Shown here: piece by piece, positions 1 through 8,098 of the stretch | Position numbering within the stretch: position 1 is the first letter of the stretch | Layout of the letters: each line of letters starts with the position of its first letter | NCBI RefSeq assembly: GCF_016900875.1 | Contig: NZ_JAFEUM010000006.1 | Span: 62,001-126,000 of the forward strand | Reading direction: 5' to 3' | Length of the DNA stretch: 64,000 nucleotides | From: Vibrio ulleungensis | GTDB lineage: Bacteria; Pseudomonadota; Gammaproteobacteria; Enterobacterales; Vibrionaceae | Made by a program: the position numbers and the translations under genes | The notes under the pieces: model-generated | Databases searched by the model: none | What the model was told of the DNA's origin: nothing | Seen by the model: only the letters and a program-made list of their open reading frames with translations

Positions 1-99
1 CGCAATAATGATCTCAACGGCATGATGCAAGATATTGCTATCAAATTGACCGACGCCGAAATTGACGCGCTGTCAAAATACGTAGGCGGCTTACACTAG
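1..99 (+). CDS. C-terminal end of a cytochrome c (partial)
   Basis: An open frame runs from the first base to TAG at 97-99 and encodes 32 residues. It contains MMQDIAIKLTDAEIDALSKY followed by VGGLH. The pattern Met-x-x-Ile-Ala-x-x-Leu-x-x-x-Glu-Ile-x-Ala-Leu-x-x-Tyr is typical of the last helix of small periplasmic c-type cytochromes (c4/c5 type), where the Met can be the distal haem ligand. In Vibrio a cytochrome c gene sits between engB and the csr RNA, which fits this position. The haem-binding CXXCH motif lies outside the window, so the exact subtype is not settled. Confidence 0.65.
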   Translation, partial: RNNDLNGMMQDIAIKLTDAEIDALSKYVGGLH

Positions 100-127
100 T
101 TTATCGCTGATTGCATCAAGCTCTAAC

Positions 128-159
128 AATAAGGCAGCTTTGCACAAAGCTGCCTTATT
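128..159 (+). terminator. Intrinsic terminator after the cytochrome c gene
   Basis: Perfect 15-bp inverted repeat, AATAAGGCAGCTTTG at 128-142 and its complement at 145-159, with a 2-nt centre (loop about 4 nt when folded). The A-rich left arm and T-rich right arm make it terminator-like in both directions. It lies 28 bp after the stop codon. Confidence 0.8.
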
Positions 160-243
160 CGTATTCATTCCCGCAATATCAAAATAATCTTTCATAGTTC
201 GTTGCACGCAATTATTGATTCACAGCTATTATCCCTACTATGT

Positions 244-265
244 GTAAGACATTTGCCACTCTTAC
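244..265. promoter_or_regulatory. Candidate VarA/UvrY (GacA-type) binding site
   Basis: An inverted repeat, GTAAGA at 244-249 and TCTTAC at 260-265, lies about 150 bp upstream of the csr RNA. GacA/UvrY/VarA boxes that activate csrB/rsm RNAs have the form TGTAAG-N6-CTTACA and usually lie 100-200 bp upstream. The half sites match here, but the spacing is 12 nt between GTAAG and CTTAC instead of 6, so this is only a candidate. Confidence 0.35.
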
Positions 266-399
266 CTAGCTATCTTTGATGTATCAATACTGTTAACTTC
301 AATAAAAACAATGTATTGAATGATTGGTTTGTTGTGTGGTTTTCACTGTGTGAGCTTCATCAAGCACTATTGCCAAAAAACACTGTTAAATTAGTTCCA

Positions 400-675
400 T
401 CTTCTAGAGAACATCCTCTAAAGGACAAAATAGATAGAGCAGTGGAGGGCACTATTTATTTTCAATAGGAAAACGCTGCAATGGATAGCAGCTAACAAGG
501 ATGGTTGAGTCGCAACTTCGCGCAAATGGAACATCACCGAGGACGGTGACCGTCTAGGATGGATTAGGGAAGCAAAAATCATCAGGACGATGAACTACAA
601 CGAATTTGGTACGGAAGCCGTAACAATAGATGGACTTTGTAGGCGACAGGTTTTTCCTGTCGCTTTTTTCTTTTT
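400..675 (+). ncRNA. CsrB/CsrC-family CsrA-sequestering RNA
   Basis: The stretch has no ORF but carries 13 GGA motifs between 423 and 634, several in hairpin loops, which is the hallmark of CsrB/CsrC/RsmY-type RNAs that titrate the translational regulator CsrA. Clear examples are TCACCG-AGGA-CGGTGA at 534-549, TCATC-AGGAC-GATGA at 579-593, GCTGC-(AATGGATA)-GCAGC at 475-492 and TACGG-AAGC-CGTA near 610-622. It ends in a strong intrinsic terminator, GCGACAGG-TTTTT-CCTGTCGC plus a T tract, at 643-675. In E. coli csrC lies beside yihI, and here yihI is the second gene downstream. The 5' end is an estimate. Vibrio species carry several csr RNAs, and which letter this one should take cannot be decided here. 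Confidence 0.85.
643..675 (+). terminator. Terminator of the CsrB/C-type RNA
   Basis: Stem GCGACAGG (643-650) with CCTGTCGC (656-663), loop TTTTT, followed by TTTTTTCTTTTT. It has all the features of a Rho-independent terminator and fixes the 3' end of the RNA. Confidence 0.9.
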
Positions 676-806
676 AGTCTAGGGTAATTCAACCCCAAGT
701 CACGCCATTTCACTCATAGATTTTGTCGAATTTTCCTCCACTCTTGCCTCATAATCTGCTATGTTTCGCCTCCTCCTAGTCAATCCCTAGTTAATGGAGC
801 ATAGAA

Positions 807-1454
807 ATGAATGAGTGTCCGCTCTGTCATCAGTCCGATAGCGAGTTTTATCACCAAGATAAACGCCGTATTTATCGCCAATGTCAGCGCTGCCAATTGG
901 TGTTTGTAGAGCCCCACTTTCGTTTAGATGCTGACGCTGAAAAAGCTTGTTATGACCATCATCAGAATGACCCTTATAATGATGGGTATCGACAATTCTT
1001 ATCAAGAATGTCGACCCCACTCTGTGAGCGTATTAATACTGATGCTAAAGGGCTAGATTTTGGGTGTGGACCAGGTCCTGCTCTGGCATACATGTTGAGA
1101 GAGCATGGGTACAGCGTCAATCTGTTCGATATTTACTATCATCCAGATCCCAATCCGCTATCACAGACGTATGACTTTGTGACGGCGACGGAAGTGATTG
1201 AGCATTTGTATCAGCCCGATATAATTTGGTCTCAATGGCTAAATTTGCTTAACCCAGGTGGTTGGCTTGGAGTGATGACCAAAATGGTCATTGATGTTGA
1301 GGCATTTGCCTCGTGGCACTACAAAAATGACGTTACGCACGTCTGTTTTTACAGTAGAGCTACTTTTGAATACTTGGCCAATAGAGACGGGCTGCAGCTA
1401 GACTTTATTGGCAACGATGTGATCCTGTTGAGGAAACCCGAACATGAGTCGTAA
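807..1454 (+). CDS. Class I SAM-dependent methyltransferase with N-terminal Cys4 motif
   Basis: A 215-residue cytoplasmic protein. Residues 4-29 hold two CxxC pairs (C4/C7 and C26/C29) spaced like a zinc ribbon. The SAM-binding motif I follows as LDFGCGPGPALAYM near residues 83-96, and DFVTATEVIEHL near 130-141 is the motif II/III region of methyltransferase-11/23 type enzymes. The substrate cannot be told from sequence. The start has a good ribosome site (GGAG at about -10). The 3' end overlaps yihI by 11 bp, so the two are probably translated from one message. The zinc ribbon plus methyltransferase layout recalls RNA- or small-molecule-modifying enzymes, but that is inference. Confidence 0.85.
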   Translation: MNECPLCHQSDSEFYHQDKRRIYRQCQRCQLVFVEPHFRLDADAEKACYDHHQNDPYNDGYRQFLSRMSTPLCERINTDAKGLDFGCGPGPALAYMLREHGYSVNLFDIYYHPDPNPLSQTYDFVTATEVIEHLYQPDIIWSQWLNLLNPGGWLGVMTKMVIDVEAFASWHYKNDVTHVCFYSRATFEYLANRDGLQLDFIGNDVILLRKPEHES

Positions 1455-2016
1455 TAAAAAATCGAGAAAACCAGGCGCCGGCGGCGAAGTGGATGTGATT
1501 GTTGTACGTAATCGTACAGAATCTGATGTAGAAGGGCGTCTACGTAAAAAAGCGAAAAAGCGCAAAGGACTTAAAACCGGCAGCCGCCATTCAGACGGTA
1601 GCGATAACGCTGTTCGTGGAAACGGTATCGCGCGCGACCCTCGCCTTGGCAGTAAGAAGAAAATTCCTTTGGTGGTAGAAGCCAAGAAAAAACCATCCAA
1701 ATCTGAGAAAAAACGCTCAGCAAAACAAGAGTTAGAGCTGCTCGAAAATGATGCTCAACTTTTGGTACTGCTTGACCGCTTAGACAATGGCGAATCCTTG
1801 GGTGCAGGCCTACAACAGTACGTTGATCAGAAGCTATCTCGCATTGAAGTGCTCATGAACCAACTTGGCCTACTGGACGACAATGATTTTGAAGACGAAA
1901 TCGAGCCACAAGAAGCGCCACAGCCTCAAAAAGCCAAAACGAAAGCGAAAAGCAAAACGGATGATGCACTGCTCAACGAGTTTGAAAACTTAGATTGGGA
2001 CGAATTTAAGGAATAA
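1444..2016 (+). CDS. yihI: Der GTPase-activating protein YihI
   Basis: A 190-residue, very basic protein. Its N-terminal 100 residues are rich in Lys and Arg (MSRNKKSRKPGAGGEVDVIV at the start) and its C-terminal half is acidic (DDNDFEDEIEPQEAP), the layout of YihI. In E. coli YihI stimulates the GTPase Der and so acts as a brake on 50S ribosome assembly. Neighbours fit: a csr RNA upstream as in E. coli and a DUF2489 gene 4 bp downstream. E. coli YihI is 169 residues, so this copy is a little longer, mostly in low-complexity parts. Confidence 0.88.
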   Translation: MSRNKKSRKPGAGGEVDVIVVRNRTESDVEGRLRKKAKKRKGLKTGSRHSDGSDNAVRGNGIARDPRLGSKKKIPLVVEAKKKPSKSEKKRSAKQELELLENDAQLLVLLDRLDNGESLGAGLQQYVDQKLSRIEVLMNQLGLLDDNDFEDEIEPQEAPQPQKAKTKAKSKTDDALLNEFENLDWDEFKE

Positions 2017-2020
2017 AGGA

Positions 2021-2512
2021 ATGAATTGGACGCTGCTTATCATTGTGGGTATCGGCATTGTGGTGGCGCTGGCCACCTATGCGGGATACTTACTGCTGCA
2101 ACTTAAGAAGCAAAAAGCTTTGATTGCTCAACAGCACAAATTGGCGGTTGAGCAGCGCAACGCCAAAATATTCGAAAGTGCCCATACGTTGTGTCTTGCC
2201 GGAATTCAAGGTCAATGCGATCTGTCTGAAATCAGCATTCGTTTATGCAATGTATTGGATTATGTTCAAGGTGAACAGCGAGTTGATGTTAAACAGAGTC
2301 TTCCTGCAACCTATGAACTGTTTGATATTGTCAATGACATGGCACGGGGAGAGTCGAGACAAGAGCTCCCTAAAAAGCAGCGCATGCAGCAGACGTTAAC
2401 AAGGCATAAAGCAGAGGCTCGACTCAACGACGCAATTATTGAAGAGTTGAAAGTGTTGATCAAACAGTTGCAGCCATTGAATAACCAGATTTCTATTCAA
2501 ACTGTGCATTAG
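2021..2512 (+). CDS. DUF2489 family membrane-anchored protein
   Basis: A 163-residue protein with one N-terminal transmembrane segment (about residues 3-27, LLIIVGIGIVVALATYAGYL) followed by a charged cytoplasmic helical region (KKQKALIAQQHKLAVEQRNA). This matches the DUF2489 proteins encoded between yihI and hemN in Vibrionaceae. No catalytic motif is visible and the function is unknown. It begins 4 bp after yihI and is probably co-transcribed with it. Confidence 0.78.
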   Translation: MNWTLLIIVGIGIVVALATYAGYLLLQLKKQKALIAQQHKLAVEQRNAKIFESAHTLCLAGIQGQCDLSEISIRLCNVLDYVQGEQRVDVKQSLPATYELFDIVNDMARGESRQELPKKQRMQQTLTRHKAEARLNDAIIEELKVLIKQLQPLNNQISIQTVH

Positions 2513-2564
2513 TTGCGTAACAGACTGCTAACAACTGTAGTGATCTATCCCGCAATAATGGGGT

Positions 2565-2578
2565 TTGATCTAGAGCAA
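2565..2578 (+). promoter_or_regulatory. FNR-type site upstream of hemN
   Basis: TTGATCTAGAGCAA matches the FNR consensus TTGAT-N4-ATCAA at 9 of 10 defined bases. A weak -10-like TATTCA at 2597-2602 places the site near -38 to -41, the usual class II activator position. HemN is the oxygen-independent enzyme and is FNR-activated in several gammaproteobacteria, which supports the call. Confidence 0.6.
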
Positions 2579-2601
2579 CTGATAACGTTTTAAGCGTATT
2601 C

Positions 2602-2629
2602 ATGGCGTCTATGGCAAAATAGACGCCAT
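2602..2629 (+). promoter_or_regulatory. Stable hairpin in the hemN leader
   Basis: Perfect 10-bp stem ATGGCGTCTA (2602-2611) and TAGACGCCAT (2620-2629) with an 8-nt loop TGGCAAAA. It lies between the putative promoter and the hemN start at 2665 and has no T tract, so it is unlikely to be a simple terminator. It may stabilise the 5' end of the mRNA or regulate it; no function is shown. Confidence 0.5.
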
Positions 2630-2664
2630 CGTCATATATGGGCCTTTTAAAGACAGACATTACC

Positions 2665-4038
2665 ATGCAAAGCCAGCAAATAATTTGGGATCAAGAGATG
2701 CTAGAGAAGTATAACTACTCTGGCCCTCGTTACACTTCATACCCAACCGCAGTCGAATTTCACGAAGCCTATACCGTGGCAGAGTTTGATATGGCGTGTC
2801 TTGATTACCCTGAAAGACCCCTATCACTGTATATCCACATCCCATTTTGTCACAAGCTTTGTTACTACTGTGGCTGCAACAAGGTGATCACTCGTCACAA
2901 CCACAAAGCCGATGAATACCTCGATGTGCTTGAGTGTGAAATCAGAACGCGTGCAGCGCTTTTGCAAGGCCGCACTGTAACCCAATTGCATTTTGGTGGT
3001 GGTACACCAACATTTTTAACAGAAGCCCAGATCAGTCGCGTTATGGACATTGTCCGCGACGAGTTTTCATTCTCCGATGACGCCGAGATCAGCATTGAAG
3101 TTGACCCGCGTGAAATCCAATTGACGATGTTGGATCACTTGCGTGGTGAAGGCTTTAATCGTCTTAGCATTGGTGTGCAAGACTTCAATAAAGAAGTTCA
3201 AAAACTGGTTAACCGAGAGCAGGACGAGCAATTTATCTTCGATATGGTTGCACGAGCGAAAAAACTCGGATTTCGATCAACGAACCTCGACTTGATTTAC
3301 GGCTTACCTAAGCAAACTGCAGAGAGTTTTGCCGAAACGGTAAAGCAGGTTCTTGAGATGCGCCCTGGCCGTTTATCGGTGTTTAATTACGCCCACATGC
3401 CACAACTGTTTGCGGCTCAGCGTAAAATTAAAGATGATGACTTGCCACAAGCGCAAGAAAAAATGGCGATTCTGCAGCAAACCATCTCAACCCTTACCGG
3501 TGAAGGCTATCAGTTTATTGGTATGGACCATTTCGCTTTGCCTGATGATGAGCTAGCGATAGCGCAACGAGAGGGGATTTTGCACCGCAACTTCCAAGGT
3601 TACACCACACAGGGTGATTGTGACTTGGTTGGCTTTGGGGTGTCGGCGATTTCGATGATCGGCGACAGTTACGCGCAGAACCAAAAAGAACTGAAAAAAT
3701 ACTATAGTCAGGTTGATGACCAAAGACATGCCTTATGGAAAGGGGTTTCACTAGATAGTGACGACTTACTTCGCCGAGAAGTAATCAAAGCGCTAATCTG
3801 TAATTTCAGCTTAGACAAGTCTGCTATTGAAAAACAGTTCTCAATCACCTTCAATGATTACTTTGCTGAGGACTTAGCGTTACTACAGACGTTTGTTGAC
3901 GATAAACTGGTCGAAGTAAGTGATACAGAGATTACAGTGAGTTTGCGAGGTCGATTGCTGATCCGTAATATCTGTATGTGTTTTGATAAGTATCTGCGTG
4001 ACCGTGCTCGTCAACAGCAGTTCTCGAGAGTAATTTAA
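2665..4038 (+). CDS. hemN: Oxygen-independent coproporphyrinogen III oxidase
   Basis: Radical-SAM enzyme that decarboxylates coproporphyrinogen III to protoporphyrinogen IX in haem synthesis without oxygen. The [4Fe-4S] motif CX3CX2CXC is visible in HIPFCHKLCYYCGCNK (about residues 54-69). LHFGGGTPTFL is the conserved glycine-rich SAM segment, and NYAHMPQLF is typical of HemN rather than HemW. From ATG 2665 the protein is 457 residues, the family length. A start at 2638 would add nine residues not usual in HemN, so 2665 is preferred. The gene has its own FNR-type upstream site. Confidence 0.95.
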   Translation: MQSQQIIWDQEMLEKYNYSGPRYTSYPTAVEFHEAYTVAEFDMACLDYPERPLSLYIHIPFCHKLCYYCGCNKVITRHNHKADEYLDVLECEIRTRAALLQGRTVTQLHFGGGTPTFLTEAQISRVMDIVRDEFSFSDDAEISIEVDPREIQLTMLDHLRGEGFNRLSIGVQDFNKEVQKLVNREQDEQFIFDMVARAKKLGFRSTNLDLIYGLPKQTAESFAETVKQVLEMRPGRLSVFNYAHMPQLFAAQRKIKDDDLPQAQEKMAILQQTISTLTGEGYQFIGMDHFALPDDELAIAQREGILHRNFQGYTTQGDCDLVGFGVSAISMIGDSYAQNQKELKKYYSQVDDQRHALWKGVSLDSDDLLRREVIKALICNFSLDKSAIEKQFSITFNDYFAEDLALLQTFVDDKLVEVSDTEITVSLRGRLLIRNICMCFDKYLRDRARQQQFSRVI

Positions 4039-4052
4039 CGATTCAATACGCA

Positions 4053-4076
4053 ACCGGCCCAAACTAATGGGCCGGT
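4053..4076. terminator. Hairpin between convergent hemN and add
   Basis: Perfect stem ACCGGCCC (4053-4060) and GGGCCGGT (4069-4076), loop AAACTAAT. It sits in the 61-bp gap between the two convergent stop codons, so it probably ends transcripts from both sides, although neither side carries a T tract. Confidence 0.6.
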
Positions 4077-4099
4077 CGCTAACTCATAACGCGGCGAAT

Positions 4100-5098
4100 T
4101 TAGCGTTGTGCAGCCATCTCCTGAAGTGCTTTTTTGTCCCCGTCAGAAAGAAACGCGATTTCCAAACCATTGCGCTGAGCTTGCTCAATTTGCGGTTGAG
4201 TCAAAATTTGCGGCGCAGCCACTTCATACTCATACGGCAAATCAATCCCTTCTACGGCAGGATCGTCGGTGTTTAACGTTGCGAGTACGCCGCGCTCCAG
4301 AAAATGCTTAATTGGGTGAGACGCTAAAGATTCTACCGTACTGGTTTGAATGTTCGAGGTTAAGCACGACTCAATACCAATACGGTGCTTCGCTAGATAA
4401 TCGACAAGGCTGTCATCTTCAAACGCTTTGACGCCATGGCCAATTCGAGTTGCACCTAAGTCTTGGATGGCTTGCCACATGCTCGCCGCTCCCGCAGCTT
4501 CGCCAGCATGAACAGTCACATTGAGATACGCGTCGCGAACACGTTTAAAGTGTTCGACAAATTGCTCACCCGGCTGCCCAATCTCATCTCCCGCTAGGTC
4601 AATGGCGATTAGGCTCTCTTTGCAGGCGAGCAGTGCATCTAGCTCTTGAGTACAGGCCTCAACACCAAATGTTCGGCTCATGATCCCAATGAGATTGGTT
4701 TTAACCCCAAAATCGCGGCTCCCAGCGGCCACACCATCGATGACGGCTTCAACCACACCCTGAACAGGTAAATTGTGTTTCATGGCCATATAGTAAGGAG
4801 AGAAGCGCAGCTCGGCGTAGTCGATTTTCGCTTGTCGTGCATCTTCGACGTTTTCATAGGCGACGCGATAAACCGCATCCAAATCACCCAGCGCTGCAAC
4901 ACCCCAGTCGAGTTTTTGTAGAAACGCGACTAGTGACGGTTCATTTTCGACAATTTGAACATGCGGGCGTAAGCCTTCAAGATCGTCAGCTGGAAGCTTG
5001 ATGCCAAACTTTGGTGCTAAGTCCAAGATGGTTTGTGGACGAATGTTGCCATCAAGATGGCGATGTAAGTCTGTGACGGGCAATGTGAAATTTAGCAT
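4100..5098 (-). CDS. add: Adenosine deaminase
   Basis: Zinc hydrolase that deaminates adenosine and deoxyadenosine to inosine forms in purine salvage. Metal and substrate motifs in order: DLHRHLDGN near residues 10-18 (metal-binding His-x-His), TVHAGE near 195-200 (metal His and catalytic Glu), [15 protein letters not shown], and LNTDDPAV (metal Asp pair). The length of 332 residues is normal for bacterial Add. It stands alone, convergent to hemN and upstream of the glnG 3' end on the same strand with a 212-bp gap. Confidence 0.95.
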   Translation of the reverse strand: MLNFTLPVTDLHRHLDGNIRPQTILDLAPKFGIKLPADDLEGLRPHVQIVENEPSLVAFLQKLDWGVAALGDLDAVYRVAYENVEDARQAKIDYAELRFSPYYMAMKHNLPVQGVVEAVIDGVAAGSRDFGVKTNLIGIMSRTFGVEACTQELDALLACKESLIAIDLAGDEIGQPGEQFVEHFKRVRDAYLNVTVHAGEAAGAASMWQAIQDLGATRIGHGVKAFEDDSLVDYLAKHRIGIESCLTSNIQTSTVESLASHPIKHFLERGVLATLNTDDPAVEGIDLPYEYEVAAPQILTQPQIEQAQRNGLEIAFLSDGDKKALQEMAAQR

Positions 5099-5279
5099 GC
5101 AATGGGCTCCATATTCTTTTTTGCCTAAGTATAACCAGTCGTAGACAAAAAGTGAGGGGGATCAAAAATTTCTGCTAAGGGTAGCGATTACGTGATGTTT
5201 TATTGTGCAGAATACAGTGCGTTTGAAGAGGTGAAACGTTGCTTCGGCTGCGATTGACAGCAGAAGCACACGTTAGATT

Positions 5280-5299
5280 AGGTTGCTAGGATGCAACCT
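5280..5299 (-). terminator. Hairpin after glnG
   Basis: Inverted repeat AGGTTGC (5280-5286) and GCAACCT (5293-5299), overlapped by a second palindrome GCAACCTAGGTTGC at 5293-5306. It lies 12-31 bp past the glnG stop codon. No strong T tract follows, so terminator strength is uncertain. Confidence 0.45.
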
Positions 5300-5310
5300 A
5301 GGTTGCTCGA

Positions 5311-6720
<1,410 letters not shown>

Positions 6721-6757
6721 AACTGGTATCCTTGAACTTACGTGTGGTAGGGAAGCC

Positions 6758-7813
6758 CTAAGCCACTAAAATCGGTATAAAAATGGTAAATATGGTGCGC
6801 CCTGGCCAGCTTTCGACTTCAATTTTTCCTTGATGTTGATCCACCAAAGTTTGCGCTATCGATAGCCCTAGTCCTGTACCGCCTTCACGCCCACTGACCA
6901 TGGGGTAAAACAAGGTATCCTGTAGCTCTTTTGGGATGCCGGGGCCGTTGTCGGTAATTTCAATCATCGCAGCCAGTTTGTGGTGCTTGCCATGAATATT
7001 GGTCTGATGCACGGTGCGAGTTTTTAGAACAATTTTCCCATCATCACGCCCGCGTAAAATTTGTGCGGCATTGCTAATAATATTGAGCAGTGCTTGTTCA
7101 ATCTGGTCGGTATCCATCAAAATGTCTGGTAGGCTCGGATCATAGTCTCGTTGAAAGACTAAGCATCGCTCGCTTTCCAGCTCAACCAATTGCCTGACTT
7201 TCTCAAGCAACAAGTGCAGATTTTCCTGCTTCTTGGTGCCAGGACGCTGCGGTCCAAGCAGTCGGTCAACGAGGCTTCGTAATCTGTCCGCCTGTTCAAT
7301 AATGATTTGCGTGTATTCGTGCAAGGATGGGTCAGGAAGCATACGTTCCAGTAGCTGCGCTGCGCCGCGTAATCCACCTAATGGGTTTTTAATTTCATGG
7401 GCCAGTGAACGAACTAATAATTTCGCCGCTTGTTGCTGTGCGTGTTGGTTCAATTCTTGGCTCAGTCGTCGCTGTTGATCGACTTTTTTGAGCTCTACCA
7501 GCAACATCAATGATTTATTCAGCGTTAACGGGCTTACCGTCATTTCAACTAGCAGCGGCTTACCATCAACCACCAAAGTCACATCGCTGTCGGTCATGCT
7601 TTGGCCGCTTTGCAATGGTTGAGTCAATAACGCTAAATCCAGAGAAGCATGTTGGACAACCTTGGATAACCCTTTATCGATGATGCGTTTTCGACTGTAC
7701 GAGAAAAGTTGTTCCACTGCCGGGTTGGCGTAACGAATCACCAGTGCTTCATCTAAGAGCAGTGTTGCGGTGACCATATTATCGATAATGGTTGTCGTAA
7801 CTGAGTTGTCCAT
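6758..7813 (-). CDS. glnL: Nitrogen sensor kinase/phosphatase NtrB
   Basis: Soluble histidine kinase that phosphorylates or dephosphorylates NtrC in response to the PII protein. An N-terminal PAS domain (about 5-75, VIRYANPAVEQLFSYS) is followed by the H box SLAHEIKNPLGGLRGAAQ with the phospho-accepting His139, the same position as in E. coli NtrB. The N box (ALLNIISNA) and G boxes (ITDNGPGIP and GTGLGLSIA) of the HATPase domain complete it. There is no transmembrane segment, as expected. Length 351 residues, normal. A promoter with an NtrC operator lies immediately upstream. Confidence 0.97.
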   Translation of the reverse strand: MDNSVTTTIIDNMVTATLLLDEALVIRYANPAVEQLFSYSRKRIIDKGLSKVVQHASLDLALLTQPLQSGQSMTDSDVTLVVDGKPLLVEMTVSPLTLNKSLMLLVELKKVDQQRRLSQELNQHAQQQAAKLLVRSLAHEIKNPLGGLRGAAQLLERMLPDPSLHEYTQIIIEQADRLRSLVDRLLGPQRPGTKKQENLHLLLEKVRQLVELESERCLVFQRDYDPSLPDILMDTDQIEQALLNIISNAAQILRGRDDGKIVLKTRTVHQTNIHGKHHKLAAMIEITDNGPGIPKELQDTLFYPMVSGREGGTGLGLSIAQTLVDQHQGKIEVESWPGRTIFTIFIPILVA

Positions 7814-7848
7814 AATCCGACGCCTACCTATTTTAAGCCTTTTGCACC

Positions 7849-7878
7849 ATTGTAAGTCTTTGCACAGATTTGGTGCAA
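7849..7878 (-). promoter_or_regulatory. glnL promoter with overlapping NtrC operator
   Basis: On the minus strand, a -35 TTGCAC (7878-7873) and -10 TACAAT (7854-7849) are separated by 18 bp. The 17-bp NtrC-type palindrome TGCACAGATTTGGTGCA (plus-strand letters, 7861-7877) lies across the -35 and spacer. In E. coli the glnL promoter is repressed by NtrC bound at just such a site. The predicted start of transcription is about 30 bp before the glnL ATG. Confidence 0.65.
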
Positions 7879-7930
7879 TAGAGTAAACCGCGATCAGACA
7901 AAGGGTTTTACGTTTTGCCTGAGCAAGCTG

Positions 7931-7947
7931 TGCGCTTTTTTGGTGCG
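7931..7947. promoter_or_regulatory. NtrC-type site in the glnA-glnL gap
   Basis: TGCGCTTTTTTGGTGCG is a 17-bp match to the form TGCAC-N7-GTGCA with two mismatches. It lies 70 bp upstream of the operator that overlaps the glnL promoter. Confidence 0.5.
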
Positions 7948-7992
7948 AAAAGACGGAATTTCTAGCCTATTCACATAACAATGCAATTACCT

Positions 7993-8009
7993 TGCCGTAA
8001 TTTGGTGCG
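7993..8009. promoter_or_regulatory. Weaker NtrC-type site in the glnA-glnL gap
   Basis: TGCCGTAATTTGGTGCG shares the right half (GTGCG) and the 17-bp length of the other NtrC-type sites here, but its left half is degenerate. It would make three such sites between glnA and glnL. Confidence 0.35.
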
Positions 8010-8041
8010 AGAGGGTAAGTTATCTATTTGAAAAGTAAGTT

Positions 8042-8076
8042 ATTTAAAACAAAAACGGCCTGCATAAGCAGGCCGT
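8042..8076 (-). terminator. Intrinsic terminator of glnA
   Basis: On the minus strand the stem ACGGCCTGC-TTAT-GCAGGCCGT (8076-8055) is followed by TTTTGTTTT. It lies 22 bp after the glnA stop codon, so most glnA transcripts should end here and glnLG should rely on their own promoter. Confidence 0.9.
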
Positions 8077-8098
8077 TGAATTATGCGTAAAGTATCAA

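Noticed and set aside
400-675. Spot 42 RNA (spf) as the identity of the leader RNA
   Set aside because: Spot 42 lies near engB in Vibrio, but this RNA lacks the conserved Spot 42 5' sequence and is instead packed with GGA motifs.
1398-1700. A 100-codon minus-strand frame across the methyltransferase-yihI junction
   Set aside because: Composed of Arg, Ser and Pro as expected from the reverse of a Lys-rich gene; no start signal.
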